Shown here: piece by piece, positions 1-5,603 of the stretch
Layout of the letters: every line of letters begins with the position of its first letter
Position numbering within the stretch: position 1 is the first letter of the stretch
Position numbers and translations under genes: made by a program
NCBI GenBank assembly: GCA_005793025.1
Contig: SXQI01000091.1
Span: 1 to 6,076 of the forward strand
Direction: 5' to 3'
DNA from: Verrucomicrobiales bacterium
GTDB lineage: Bacteria; Verrucomicrobiota; Verrucomicrobiia; Limisphaerales; SXQI01
Length of the DNA stretch: 6,076 bases
Notes under the pieces: model-generated
The model's database searches: none
Told to the model about the DNA's origin: nothing
What the model saw: the letters and a program-made list of their open reading frames with translations, nothing else

Positions 1-654
1 AAGCAGATTATGTCCACCTGCTGCTGCAACTTCGAGAGCACGTTTGACGGATTCTTGGCCTTTGACATCACCAAAATCGACGGGATTATCTTCCGGTTGA
101 TCAAAGAGTTTCGAGACATCCACCGTGGCCGGAGCAATTTCGCAGGTTCCCTCTAAAAACGTGACCGCCTCTCGGAGGTTGCGGACGGGATAAACTTTTA
201 GACCGGAAACTACGGCAGCTTCCGCCGCATTCTCCACCGGCACCAAGACCCCTGCTCGGCCAGCGGCCCGCGCACTCAACGCGATTTGTAAAACACCTTT
301 CACCGGTCGCACGGCACCGGTCAGTGCAAGCTCCCCTACCATCACAAATTCCTCCAGACGGGGAGTCGCGAGCTGATCGGAAGCGGCAATACAACCTACT
401 GCGATGGGAAGATCGAAACTCGGTCCCTCTTTCCGGACATCCGCAGGCGCAAGATTGATCGTCGTGCGACCCATCGCGAATCGGTAGCCGGAATTCGCAA
501 TCGCGGTGGTGACCCGATCTCGTGATTCTTTAACTGCCGCGTCTGGTAGACCGACAATGACGATCAGCGTCTCACCATTGCCCACGTTCACCTCGACCTC
601 AACGGGAAACGCGTCCACTCCGTTAACTGCCGCCGAAATGACTTTGGCTAACAT
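1..654 (-). CDS. comM: ComM/YifB-family Mg-chelatase-like AAA+ ATPase, N-terminal part (cut by left window edge)
   Basis: The 218 visible residues begin MLAKVISAAVNGVDAFPVEV, the usual start of this family, which fixes the ATG at 654. Family signatures follow in order: VGLPDAAVKESRDRV (residues 34-48), NLAPADVRKEGPSFDLPIA (67-85) and GELALTGAVRPVKG (107-120). Together these make up the ChlI-like N-terminal domain. DFGDVKGQ (193-200) and AAAGGHNLL (210-218) then open the Mg-chelatase-type AAA+ domain. The expected Walker A motif would be the next few residues and lies outside the window, so about 290 residues of a typical 500-residue protein are missing. ComM in Haemophilus is a cytoplasmic hexameric helicase that promotes branch migration during natural transformation; the family is also widespread in non-competent bacteria. 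Upstream, GGAG lies only one base before the ATG and GGAAAG lies further up, so the ribosome site is not clear-cut. A terminator separates it from the gene upstream, so it probably has its own promoter in the short gap, which I could not identify. Confidence 0.95.
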   Translation of the reverse strand, partial: MLAKVISAAVNGVDAFPVEVEVNVGNGETLIVIVGLPDAAVKESRDRVTTAIANSGYRFAMGRTTINLAPADVRKEGPSFDLPIAVGCIAASDQLATPRLEEFVMVGELALTGAVRPVKGVLQIALSARAAGRAGVLVPVENAAEAAVVSGLKVYPVRNLREAVTFLEGTCEIAPATVDVSKLFDQPEDNPVDFGDVKGQESVKRALEVAAAGGHNLL

Positions 655-703
655 GCTCCAAACTGTGAACTTTCCGCACCTTGTTGTGAAGTCAGAAGGA
701 TAT

Positions 704-736
704 AAAAAAGGCCGAGACGCTTTGCGCCTCGGCCTT
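704..736 (-). terminator. Rho-independent terminator of the PA14-module gene
   Basis: A perfect 9-bp stem pairs AAGGCCGAG (708-716) with CTCGGCCTT (728-736). One A/C mismatch and three more pairs (CGC/GCG) close a TTT loop at 721-723. Read on the minus strand, the stem runs directly into six T residues (complement of 704-709). It begins 22 bases after the TAA of the large gene, and no comparable T-run follows on the plus strand. It therefore ends the large gene and insulates the comM-like gene downstream. Confidence 0.9.
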
Positions 737-758
737 GTGTCACCGGAGATCAGGAGAA

Positions 759-3700
759 TTAGGGCTTAAGAATCCGGTAATACCGGGCGGGTTCACCGGT
801 CGGAAGATTCTCGAGGAACGTTCCATCAGAATCACCCGAACCCGTCCAAACGATTGGAGGAGTCAGGCTTGTCGTTGTTTGGAGCTCACCGCCATTGGTC
901 CAGTTGATCGTCAACACGTCACCAGCCAGCGAGAAGCTGATCTTGGGAGTGATGTCGGCCAATATGGAGTAGGCTTTGATCGAGTTGGGGTTAGCCGCGT
1001 CGTTGATCAGGTTCTTGGAGTTGTTCGGACCGTAGGTGTAGAACTCGGCATTGCCGCCGCCGCCACCGTTGTAGAACACCAAGCGGACGGGGTAGAGGCC
1101 GTCTTCAGGAGCGATGAACGCAAACGGGATGTCCCGGTTACCAGCACCACGATCGACTGTGAACAAAACTTGTCCTGTCGCGTTTCCTGGCTCACCGATC
1201 TTCACCGCCCAACCGTCGTCGCCGTTCACACCGAATTTCTGGTAACCCGCTTTGAGGTCGAGGTAACCAAAAATTTCAGCCGTGAAGTTCTCCCAGCGGA
1301 GGTTCCCCGCGAGAGTCATGTTCAAACCAGGGAAGGCCGCATCCGCTTGACCTGAGCGAGCAACGGAGAAGTTACCGCCTTCGGTGGTGAGTCCTTGGTT
1401 TTTCGTGTTGTTGAAGTTGACGATGCTTGCGCTGTAACTTCCACCCTCGCCGGGGCCTGCGGTGGCCACGTTCGCTGGAGTGCCTGCAAGCTGCGATTCA
1501 GCCGCTGCAACTGTGTTCGCGCGACCTGCGCCTGCTTGGGCCACTTTGACGCGGAACCCTCGGTTTGCTTCGGCAGCGCGATTGAGTGGTTTAGCAACTC
1601 CCGTTGCAATGGTCACGTTTGTGATGACAGTGAATGTCCAGTAATTTGTCGTGTCAGCATAAACCAATCCTGCGGTGTGGGTTGAGCCACTCGCGAGGAT
1701 CGGGTTCGGTGTGAACAAGACCAACTTGTCAGTCGAGTTCGGGATATCCGAGACGACAGGCGTCACGGAATTCCCATCCAACACCATTCCAACCGTTCCG
1801 GTTCCGAGATCTGCCACGATTGCTCCAATGGAATCCCCGAACGGACGAGTGTTGATCGAATCATTGGCGATATCCGCAGGGTTCCCGTTCGCGACGCGAA
1901 CGGTGATCGGACCAGGACCCGACTGCTGGATGATGTTCTGCCAAAGGGTCGCGTCGTTGCGTTGCGGATATACCGAGAACTTCGTCCACGGCTTGGTGGC
2001 ACCAGTAAAGGTGCTATACGCCACATACTTCGTAGATGGTAGAATCGAAGGCCCGGTTCCGACGGCTGGCTGAGTCGGGGGCATCAATCCGTCCTTATCG
2101 TTGATCAGGCTTAGGATGCGAGTATTGCGATCCAAAGCCACTATTTCGATGTTCACTCCGCCGCCACCTTCCCAGAACAGGAATCGGAACGGATAGATGC
2201 CGTCTTCCGGCACGATGACGTTCAATGCCGCGTTCGGGTTGTGCAACGGTTGACCCGCGTTACCCCCCGGAGCATTTCTGAATCCGACGAGAGTTCCGAG
2301 CGTGTCCCGGGTGTTGGGGCTGCTGTGCAAGGTCCAGCCATCATCCACGTTCACGCCGAAGATGTGGGATCCCTTCTTCAAGTCGATGTAAGTGAAGATT
2401 TCATGCACGCTGTTATCCAAGCCGACGTTGGAGGTGCCTGTTCCCGGCAATGCCGGACCAGCGACATCTCCGTTGAACAGCCCGCTGTTGGCGGTACCGG
2501 CAGTTGTCCAGTTGAAGTTCAAGAACTCAACATCGGTCCCATCCCAAGCTGCGCTGTCGATCATATTCGCATGTGGGGTGCCATCCAATTGGAGATAACC
2601 CATGGACAATTCGATTTCTGGCCCAGGCATATTGTTTCCGCCCGCACCATTCGCCACGTAACGGCCGCCGTTGCCTTGGTTTGCATCCTTGGAACGGTCA
2701 ATTTGAACGTTTTTGACCCATTTGAAGCCAGAACCGCTGACGTCGGAGGCTGCCACTCGGTTGGCAGGAGGAATCACCCTTGTGTAAGGTGGAACCACGA
2801 AGCTCCACGTATTCGTCAGGAATACAGCGGAACCGCCAGCGGGAGTTGTGCTATAGATCAGGGTAACCGTATCCGTCCCGGAGGGGAGAAGATTAGTTAC
2901 AGATCCTACACGAGTGATTGTAGTAGTTTTACCCGTCTTGGCTTTGGTCACCGCTTGATCGACGTTGTTGATTCGAACGATTACCGAAGCGTCGTCGAGA
3001 GCGGTGCCGCCGTCTGCGACATCGATGACAACGTTTTCATCAGCGAAGACATACGCCTCGTTGACTGTGGGAAGCGTTCGGCTGACATATGGCGGGGTGT
3101 TTGGGCTCTCGCGGAAGGACTTCAGAACTAGACCTCCGGTCGCAGCGTTGATCAAGGTCTTTTCGCCTGTATCATACCTGAACACGAAGAATTCAGCCTC
3201 GGATCCGCCACCAGTCTCCCAATACATCATGCGGAATGGGTAAAAACCATCGGCAACGATGTTCACATCACCGTAGGAATCGGTAGGACCCCGATCGACG
3301 TTTGCCACAGATATTTGAATACCGGTGACATCACCCGGGCCACGGCCGGCAGTGAGACGGAAACCGTCGTCGCTGTTCACACCGAAACGATAGACACCCG
3401 CCTTGAGTTCGATGATGGTTTCGACGGAAACCACATAACGATCCGCAACTAAGGCAGAACCGTCGGTCAGATCGAAGTTCGCTGTAATTCCAGGGGTCGG
3501 TTCATCATCAGGGAAATTCCCTTGGGACGCCGGGATATTCTCCGAATAATTCACCACATCCGCATCAACGAAAAACCCGCTCGCATCTGCGACAGGTGCC
3601 GTTTCGGTTCCAACGATAGGAAGTGTGGGATCGGCTGGATCGGGGATTGGACCGATAAGATTCGCAGTGTTTGGATAAGGCAACCCTGTTTCAGGATTGA

Positions 3701-4967
3701 TGAAGCCACTGGCGATCTGGCGTTCTGCAGCATAAGCCACGCTGGTCTGCGGAGCTTTGTTATACTGCATCTGGTTCACCTTGACGTTGAACCCGGGCTT
3801 GGTGGTATCGACGGCACCGACAGAATAGGTCGCCGGGATCGTGGGGTAGTTCGACACTGTGAAGCTCCAAGCGTTGGTGGTCTTGGTTCCGGCAGTATCC
3901 GCCACGATAATCATGTTGGTGTGCGCTGTATTCGGTGCATAAGCCATGGCGGCTTGAGCGACAATGAGGGTTTGCTTGTCGGTCTTGGTGACGGTCTTCA
4001 CCGGAAGCACCACACCGTCGGTCATCGCGACTACTGAATCTGGATCAATGGCAACCGCACCATCTTCGATGATCGCCTTCAAGAAGGGCAGAGCCTCGAC
4101 GCCGGTGGAGGCTGGGATCGGGTAACGGCCGGTGAAATAGCTCGGAACCACCAACGCTTGCCGGTATGCTTTGATCGAGAGCGGTTGGTTCGTATCATTC
4201 ACTAAATAACGGTTTCCGGAGGTTGTGCCGGGAGCAAAAGTGAAGAATTCTGCACCAGAGTTTGCACCGCCGCTTTCCCACCAGATCAAACGGAAGGGAT
4301 AAATACCTGCCGTAGTGACGGTGATGTTAGCCTCTGTATTTCCAAATCCGCGTGTTCCGTCCAAAATGGCGAGTTGAACACCGGGGATTGGGATAACGGT
4401 TCCGGGAAGTGCGTAGGGGTTCAATCCTGAACCGATGGTGAGCTTGAATCCATCATCGCTGTTGACACCAAACCTTACGGTGCCCGCTGGTAGTTGCAGG
4501 AACCCTGTGTATTCTTGGACGAAGTAATCGCCAGGATTAACATCCAACCCGGGGATTCCGAGAAGGGGTGTCTCATACACGTTATGGGGAGCAGCAGCCA
4601 CAGGGGTAAAATTACCGCCTGCGATATCGGGATTAACGACTTGTTGCTCGTGGGTGTTGATGAACCCATCCACATCCCACCAGAAACCCCCGATCAAATC
4701 GTTAGGTGTCGCTAGGTTGTTGAAAGGGGCGTTTGAGAGTGGATCGATAGCCAATCCGGAAATCATTTGCTCGGCTGGAAGCGCGGCAGTCGGATTGAGA
4801 CGAGGCCCTGCTTGAAAGGTTCGGAAGCGGAATCCGGGGATCGTTGTATTCACCGATCCCGCAGGGGCCGCCATGGCGGGCGTAATAGTCTGAGCTTGAG
4901 TCGAGCTCGCGGCAATGCCACAAACTCCAATCAAACCGAGAAGGGTTTTGAGTTGTTTGAGTTTCAT
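759..4967 (-). CDS. Large secreted protein with four PA14-like modules and Ig-like linkers, 1402 residues
   Basis: This is a predicted exported multidomain protein. The N-terminus MKLKQLKTLLGLIGVCGIAA is a Sec signal peptide, probably cut after A25 (TQA/Q). The Cys at 16 follows Val, so it is not a lipobox, and I see no cysteine in the mature chain. Four PA14-like modules (about residues 45-269, 391-620, 746-962 and 1136-1335) each carry FGVNxDDG(F/W) and a later G-x-YP-x-R segment. Ig-like linkers lie between them (about 271-376, 624-729 and 1041-1120, each ending W(S/T)F(T/V)V). A short module (about 1339-1402) of a kind I associate with Verrucomicrobiota secreted proteins ends the chain. 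No catalytic domain, membrane anchor, LPXTG or PEP-CTERM signal is visible. PA14 lectins bind glycans through a calcium-held Asp-Asp pair, present here in every copy, so a role in binding polysaccharide or surfaces is inferred. I chose ATG 4967 over an in-frame TTG at 5012 because the TTG would put 15 residues ahead of the signal peptide. No Shine-Dalgarno sequence precedes the ATG. The gene appears monocistronic. The reading frame is real; the function is uncertain. Confidence 0.93.
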   Translation of the reverse strand: MKLKQLKTLLGLIGVCGIAASSTQAQTITPAMAAPAGSVNTTIPGFRFRTFQAGPRLNPTAALPAEQMISGLAIDPLSNAPFNNLATPNDLIGGFWWDVDGFINTHEQQVVNPDIAGGNFTPVAAAPHNVYETPLLGIPGLDVNPGDYFVQEYTGFLQLPAGTVRFGVNSDDGFKLTIGSGLNPYALPGTVIPIPGVQLAILDGTRGFGNTEANITVTTAGIYPFRLIWWESGGANSGAEFFTFAPGTTSGNRYLVNDTNQPLSIKAYRQALVVPSYFTGRYPIPASTGVEALPFLKAIIEDGAVAIDPDSVVAMTDGVVLPVKTVTKTDKQTLIVAQAAMAYAPNTAHTNMIIVADTAGTKTTNAWSFTVSNYPTIPATYSVGAVDTTKPGFNVKVNQMQYNKAPQTSVAYAAERQIASGFINPETGLPYPNTANLIGPIPDPADPTLPIVGTETAPVADASGFFVDADVVNYSENIPASQGNFPDDEPTPGITANFDLTDGSALVADRYVVSVETIIELKAGVYRFGVNSDDGFRLTAGRGPGDVTGIQISVANVDRGPTDSYGDVNIVADGFYPFRMMYWETGGGSEAEFFVFRYDTGEKTLINAATGGLVLKSFRESPNTPPYVSRTLPTVNEAYVFADENVVIDVADGGTALDDASVIVRINNVDQAVTKAKTGKTTTITRVGSVTNLLPSGTDTVTLIYSTTPAGGSAVFLTNTWSFVVPPYTRVIPPANRVAASDVSGSGFKWVKNVQIDRSKDANQGNGGRYVANGAGGNNMPGPEIELSMGYLQLDGTPHANMIDSAAWDGTDVEFLNFNWTTAGTANSGLFNGDVAGPALPGTGTSNVGLDNSVHEIFTYIDLKKGSHIFGVNVDDGWTLHSSPNTRDTLGTLVGFRNAPGGNAGQPLHNPNAALNVIVPEDGIYPFRFLFWEGGGGVNIEIVALDRNTRILSLINDKDGLMPPTQPAVGTGPSILPSTKYVAYSTFTGATKPWTKFSVYPQRNDATLWQNIIQQSGPGPITVRVANGNPADIANDSINTRPFGDSIGAIVADLGTGTVGMVLDGNSVTPVVSDIPNSTDKLVLFTPNPILASGSTHTAGLVYADTTNYWTFTVITNVTIATGVAKPLNRAAEANRGFRVKVAQAGAGRANTVAAAESQLAGTPANVATAGPGEGGSYSASIVNFNNTKNQGLTTEGGNFSVARSGQADAAFPGLNMTLAGNLRWENFTAEIFGYLDLKAGYQKFGVNGDDGWAVKIGEPGNATGQVLFTVDRGAGNRDIPFAFIAPEDGLYPVRLVFYNGGGGGNAEFYTYGPNNSKNLINDAANPNSIKAYSILADITPKISFSLAGDVLTINWTNGGELQTTTSLTPPIVWTGSGDSDGTFLENLPTGEPARYYRILKP
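762..953 (-). other. C-terminal beta module of the PA14-module protein (residues ~1339-1402)
   Basis: The segment ISFSLAGDVLTINWTNGG, then ELQTTTSLTPPIVWTGSG and a final ARYYRILKP, resembles the short C-terminal domain (L-x-W-x-x-GG-x-LQ ... W ... YYR) that ends many secreted Verrucomicrobiota proteins. This is from memory of the family. Its role is unknown; it replaces a fourth Ig-like linker after module 4. Confidence 0.5.
963..1562 (-). repeat. PA14-like module 4 (residues ~1136-1335)
   Basis: The module opens RGFRVKVAQAGAGRAN and AAAESQLAGT. The core EIFGYLDLKAGYQKFGVNGD leads into DGW (Asp pair D1250-D1251). The later segment reads GLYPVRLVFYNGGGGG, so the Trp-Glu of the other copies becomes Tyr-Asn (1299-1300). 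It closes INDAANPNSIKAY, closest to the end of module 1. Confidence 0.78.
1608..1847 (-). repeat. Ig-like linker 3, core (residues ~1041-1120)
   Basis: The core TVGMVLDGNSVTPVVSDIPN, then LASGSTHTAGLVYADTTNYW and TFTV, matches the ends of linkers 1 and 2. The front half lacks the clear D-x-x-S-V pattern. It is preceded by about 75 residues (965-1040) that the other linkers do not have. Confidence 0.5.
2082..2732 (-). repeat. PA14-like module 3 (residues ~746-962)
   Basis: The module opens SGFKWVKNVQIDRSKDANQG. The core is HEIFTYIDLKKGSHIFGVNV followed by DDGW (Asp pair D875-D876), so Trp replaces the Phe of modules 1 and 2. GIYPFRFLFWEGGGG (923-937) follows, and it closes with INDKDGL. The end strand reads NIEIVAL instead of AEFF(T/V)F, so it is more diverged from modules 1 and 2. 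Confidence 0.75.
2781..3098 (-). repeat. Ig-like linker 2 (residues ~624-729)
   Basis: It begins PPYVSRTLPTVNEAYVFADE and ends NTWSFVVPPY. VIDVADGG with DDASVIVRINN, then LLPSGTDTVTLIYSTTPAGG, gives the clearest version of the linker pattern in this protein. The second half is a typical edge-strand sequence leading to the W-S-F-V-V end. Confidence 0.6.
3108..3797 (-). repeat. PA14-like module 2 (residues ~391-620)
   Basis: The module opens with GFNVKVNQMQYN, then AAERQIASGF. The core FGVNSDDGFRL carries the Asp pair D533-D534. GFYPFRMMYWETGGG (574-588) and AEFFVF follow, and it closes with INAATGGLVLKSFRE. It is the copy most like module 1 in its core motif, but the closing Asn-Asp is changed to Asn-Ala. 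Confidence 0.8.
3840..4157 (-). repeat. Ig-like linker 1 (residues ~271-376)
   Basis: A beta-rich linker runs from VVPSYFTGRYPIPASTGVEA to NAWSFTVSNY. The inner pattern, IEDGAVAIDPDSVVAMTDGV followed by a stretch ending in AHTNMIIVADTAG, resembles the bacterial Ig-like repeats that alternate with PA14-like modules in large Verrucomicrobiota proteins. The assignment rests on pattern and on similarity to the other two linkers, not on a profile search. Confidence 0.55.
4161..4835 (-). repeat. PA14-like module 1 (residues ~45-269)
   Basis: The module opens with GFRFRTFQAG and a divergent N-terminal arm. The core is FGVNSDDGFKL (about 166-176, Asp pair D171-D172), then GIYPFRLIWWESGG (221-234) and AEFFTF. 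It closes with VNDTNQPLSIKAYR. The Asp pair sits where PA14 lectins bind calcium, and both residues are intact. Confidence 0.8.
4893..4967 (-). other. Signal peptide coding segment of the PA14-module protein
   Basis: Residues 1-25 show a basic n-region (K2, K4, K7), a hydrophobic core (LLGLIGVCGIAA, residues 9-20) and a polar c-region ending T-Q-A before Q26. This fits signal peptidase I cleavage. It supports export through Sec and supports the ATG at 4967 as the true start. Confidence 0.85.
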
Positions 4968-5018
4968 TTTGATTATTCTGGGTTGGTAGCTCGAAAACTT
5001 TGGCAGATTCAAATAGAA

Positions 5019-5024
5019 ATTACA
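5019..5024 (-). promoter_or_regulatory. Possible -10 element for the PA14-module gene
   Basis: On the minus strand this reads TGTAAT, five of six bases of the TATAAT consensus, about 52 bases before the ATG. No good -35 hexamer lies 17 bases upstream. The palindrome at 5037-5055 occupies that position instead, which would fit an activator- or repressor-controlled promoter. This rests on a single hexamer and could be chance. Confidence 0.22.
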
Positions 5025-5036
5025 AGCGCACGTTTA

Positions 5037-5055
5037 GGGGACGGATTCCGTCCCC
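5037..5055. promoter_or_regulatory. 19-base near-perfect palindrome upstream of the PA14-module gene
   Basis: The sequence GGGGACGGATTCCGTCCCC has 9-base complementary arms around a single central base. As RNA it could form an 8-bp G/C-rich stem with a 3-base loop. No T-run follows on either strand, so it is not a standard terminator. It could be an operator for a dimeric regulator, a leader hairpin if transcription starts further up, or one copy of a dispersed REP-like palindrome. The inverted repeat is certain; its role is not. Confidence 0.5.
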
Positions 5056-5161
5056 ACTGCGTCGTGGCACAACCAAGTTAATATCTTGATGGTGAGTGGG
5101 ATAAGCTGGAGGCAGGGATCCATGAAGAGCCCAAAAGCAGTGGATATCCCCAGTCGAATCT

Positions 5162-5182
5162 AAAAAAAACTGCCGAGTTTTT
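5162..5182 (-). terminator. Probable weak terminator after the lipoprotein gene
   Basis: Read on the minus strand, AAAAACT pairs with AGTTTTT around a CGGC loop (5165-5182), and the T-run continues to 5162 for eight T residues in all. It starts 16 bases after the TGA-or-equivalent stop at 5199-5201. The stem is A/T-rich and therefore weak, but its position and the T-run fit termination of the pseudopilin-lipoprotein unit. On the plus strand the same hairpin is followed by only five T residues within its own arm. Confidence 0.45.
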
Positions 5183-5198
5183 GCGGAATTCCCCTACC

Positions 5199-5603
5199 CT
5201 ACTGGGATCTTGTTTGAGCGATCGCCTGGAGACTGGCTTTCGCTTGAGGATCTCCAGCGTCAGCGCGGCGCACGAGATCCGCCGTCATGGCTTGTGACGC
5301 TTGCTCGACGGACATTAACTGGTCGGCCGTCAAGCCTGGGATCGCTTTGACCTGCTGAAGTGCCATCACTCCGACGACAAAATCATTCGTTTTGGCGGCA
5401 GCAATGGCAAGGCTCAAGGCATCGTGCGTTCCTACGGCGGCAAGGGTTTTCTCTAGTTGCGATACCGCCTCTTTTGGACCGAGTTCACGATTGCAACCGG
5501 TGGATAGAGAGATGAACAAACCGAGAATCAACCTAGAAAACAAGGGGGATTCAAAAACGCTGGTAACTCTCCGAAAAAACCGCCCAACAGGTGATTTGTT
5601 CAT
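5199..5603 (-). CDS. Small predicted lipoprotein of unknown function, 134 residues
   Basis: I do not recognise this protein family. The N-terminus is basic (MNKSPVGRFFRR), with a hydrophobic stretch LFSRLILGLFISLSTGC (21-37). This suggests a lipoprotein signal with lipidation at C37; the lipobox is imperfect because Ser, not Leu, lies at -3. The mature part (about 97 residues) is Ala/Gln-rich and looks wholly helical, with segments such as GPKEAVSQLEKTLAA and SLAIAAAKTNDFVVGVMALQ. It may be an extracytoplasmic helical adaptor, but no function can be assigned. ATG 5603 is preferred over an in-frame GTG at 5630 because it overlaps the TGA of the upstream gene as ATGA, the standard arrangement for translational coupling. 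AGGA lies only 2 bases before the ATG, so re-initiation by ribosomes finishing the upstream gene is likely. The coupling suggests it works with the pseudopilin-like protein or is made in a fixed ratio with it. Confidence 0.82.
   Translation of the reverse strand: MNKSPVGRFFRRVTSVFESPLFSRLILGLFISLSTGCNRELGPKEAVSQLEKTLAAVGTHDALSLAIAAAKTNDFVVGVMALQQVKAIPGLTADQLMSVEQASQAMTADLVRRADAGDPQAKASLQAIAQTRSQ

Noticed and set aside
101..394. 97-codon minus-strand frame inside the comM-like gene
   Set aside because: It overlaps the ComM/YifB frame, whose family motifs are unmistakable. It is a shadow in another frame.
735..1355. 206-codon plus-strand open frame opposite the 3' end of the large gene
   Set aside because: It starts inside the terminator hairpin region, has no family resemblance and is antisense to PA14-like module 4. 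It is a shadow.
2241..3131. 296-codon plus-strand open frame opposite the large gene
   Set aside because: The translation has no recognisable domain and lies wholly antisense to a frame with clear repeated motifs and a signal peptide. It is a shadow of the long G/C-rich gene.
4905..4935. Cys16 of the large protein as a lipidation site
   Set aside because: The residue before the Cys is Val, which lipoprotein signal peptidase sites do not normally allow. A type I cleavage site follows at A25.
4968..5012. Upstream TTG start (5012) adding 15 residues to the large protein
   Set aside because: It would place MNLPKFSSYQPRIIK before a normal signal peptide. The internal ATG at 4967 gives the expected n-region.
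5122..5163. 13-codon plus-strand ORF (MKSPKAVDIPSRI) with GGAGG and AGGGA upstream, followed by the 5165-5182 hairpin
   Set aside because: It looks like a leader peptide plus attenuator, but there is no plus-strand gene downstream and no promoter upstream that I can support. The hairpin is better explained as the terminator of the minus-strand lipoprotein gene.
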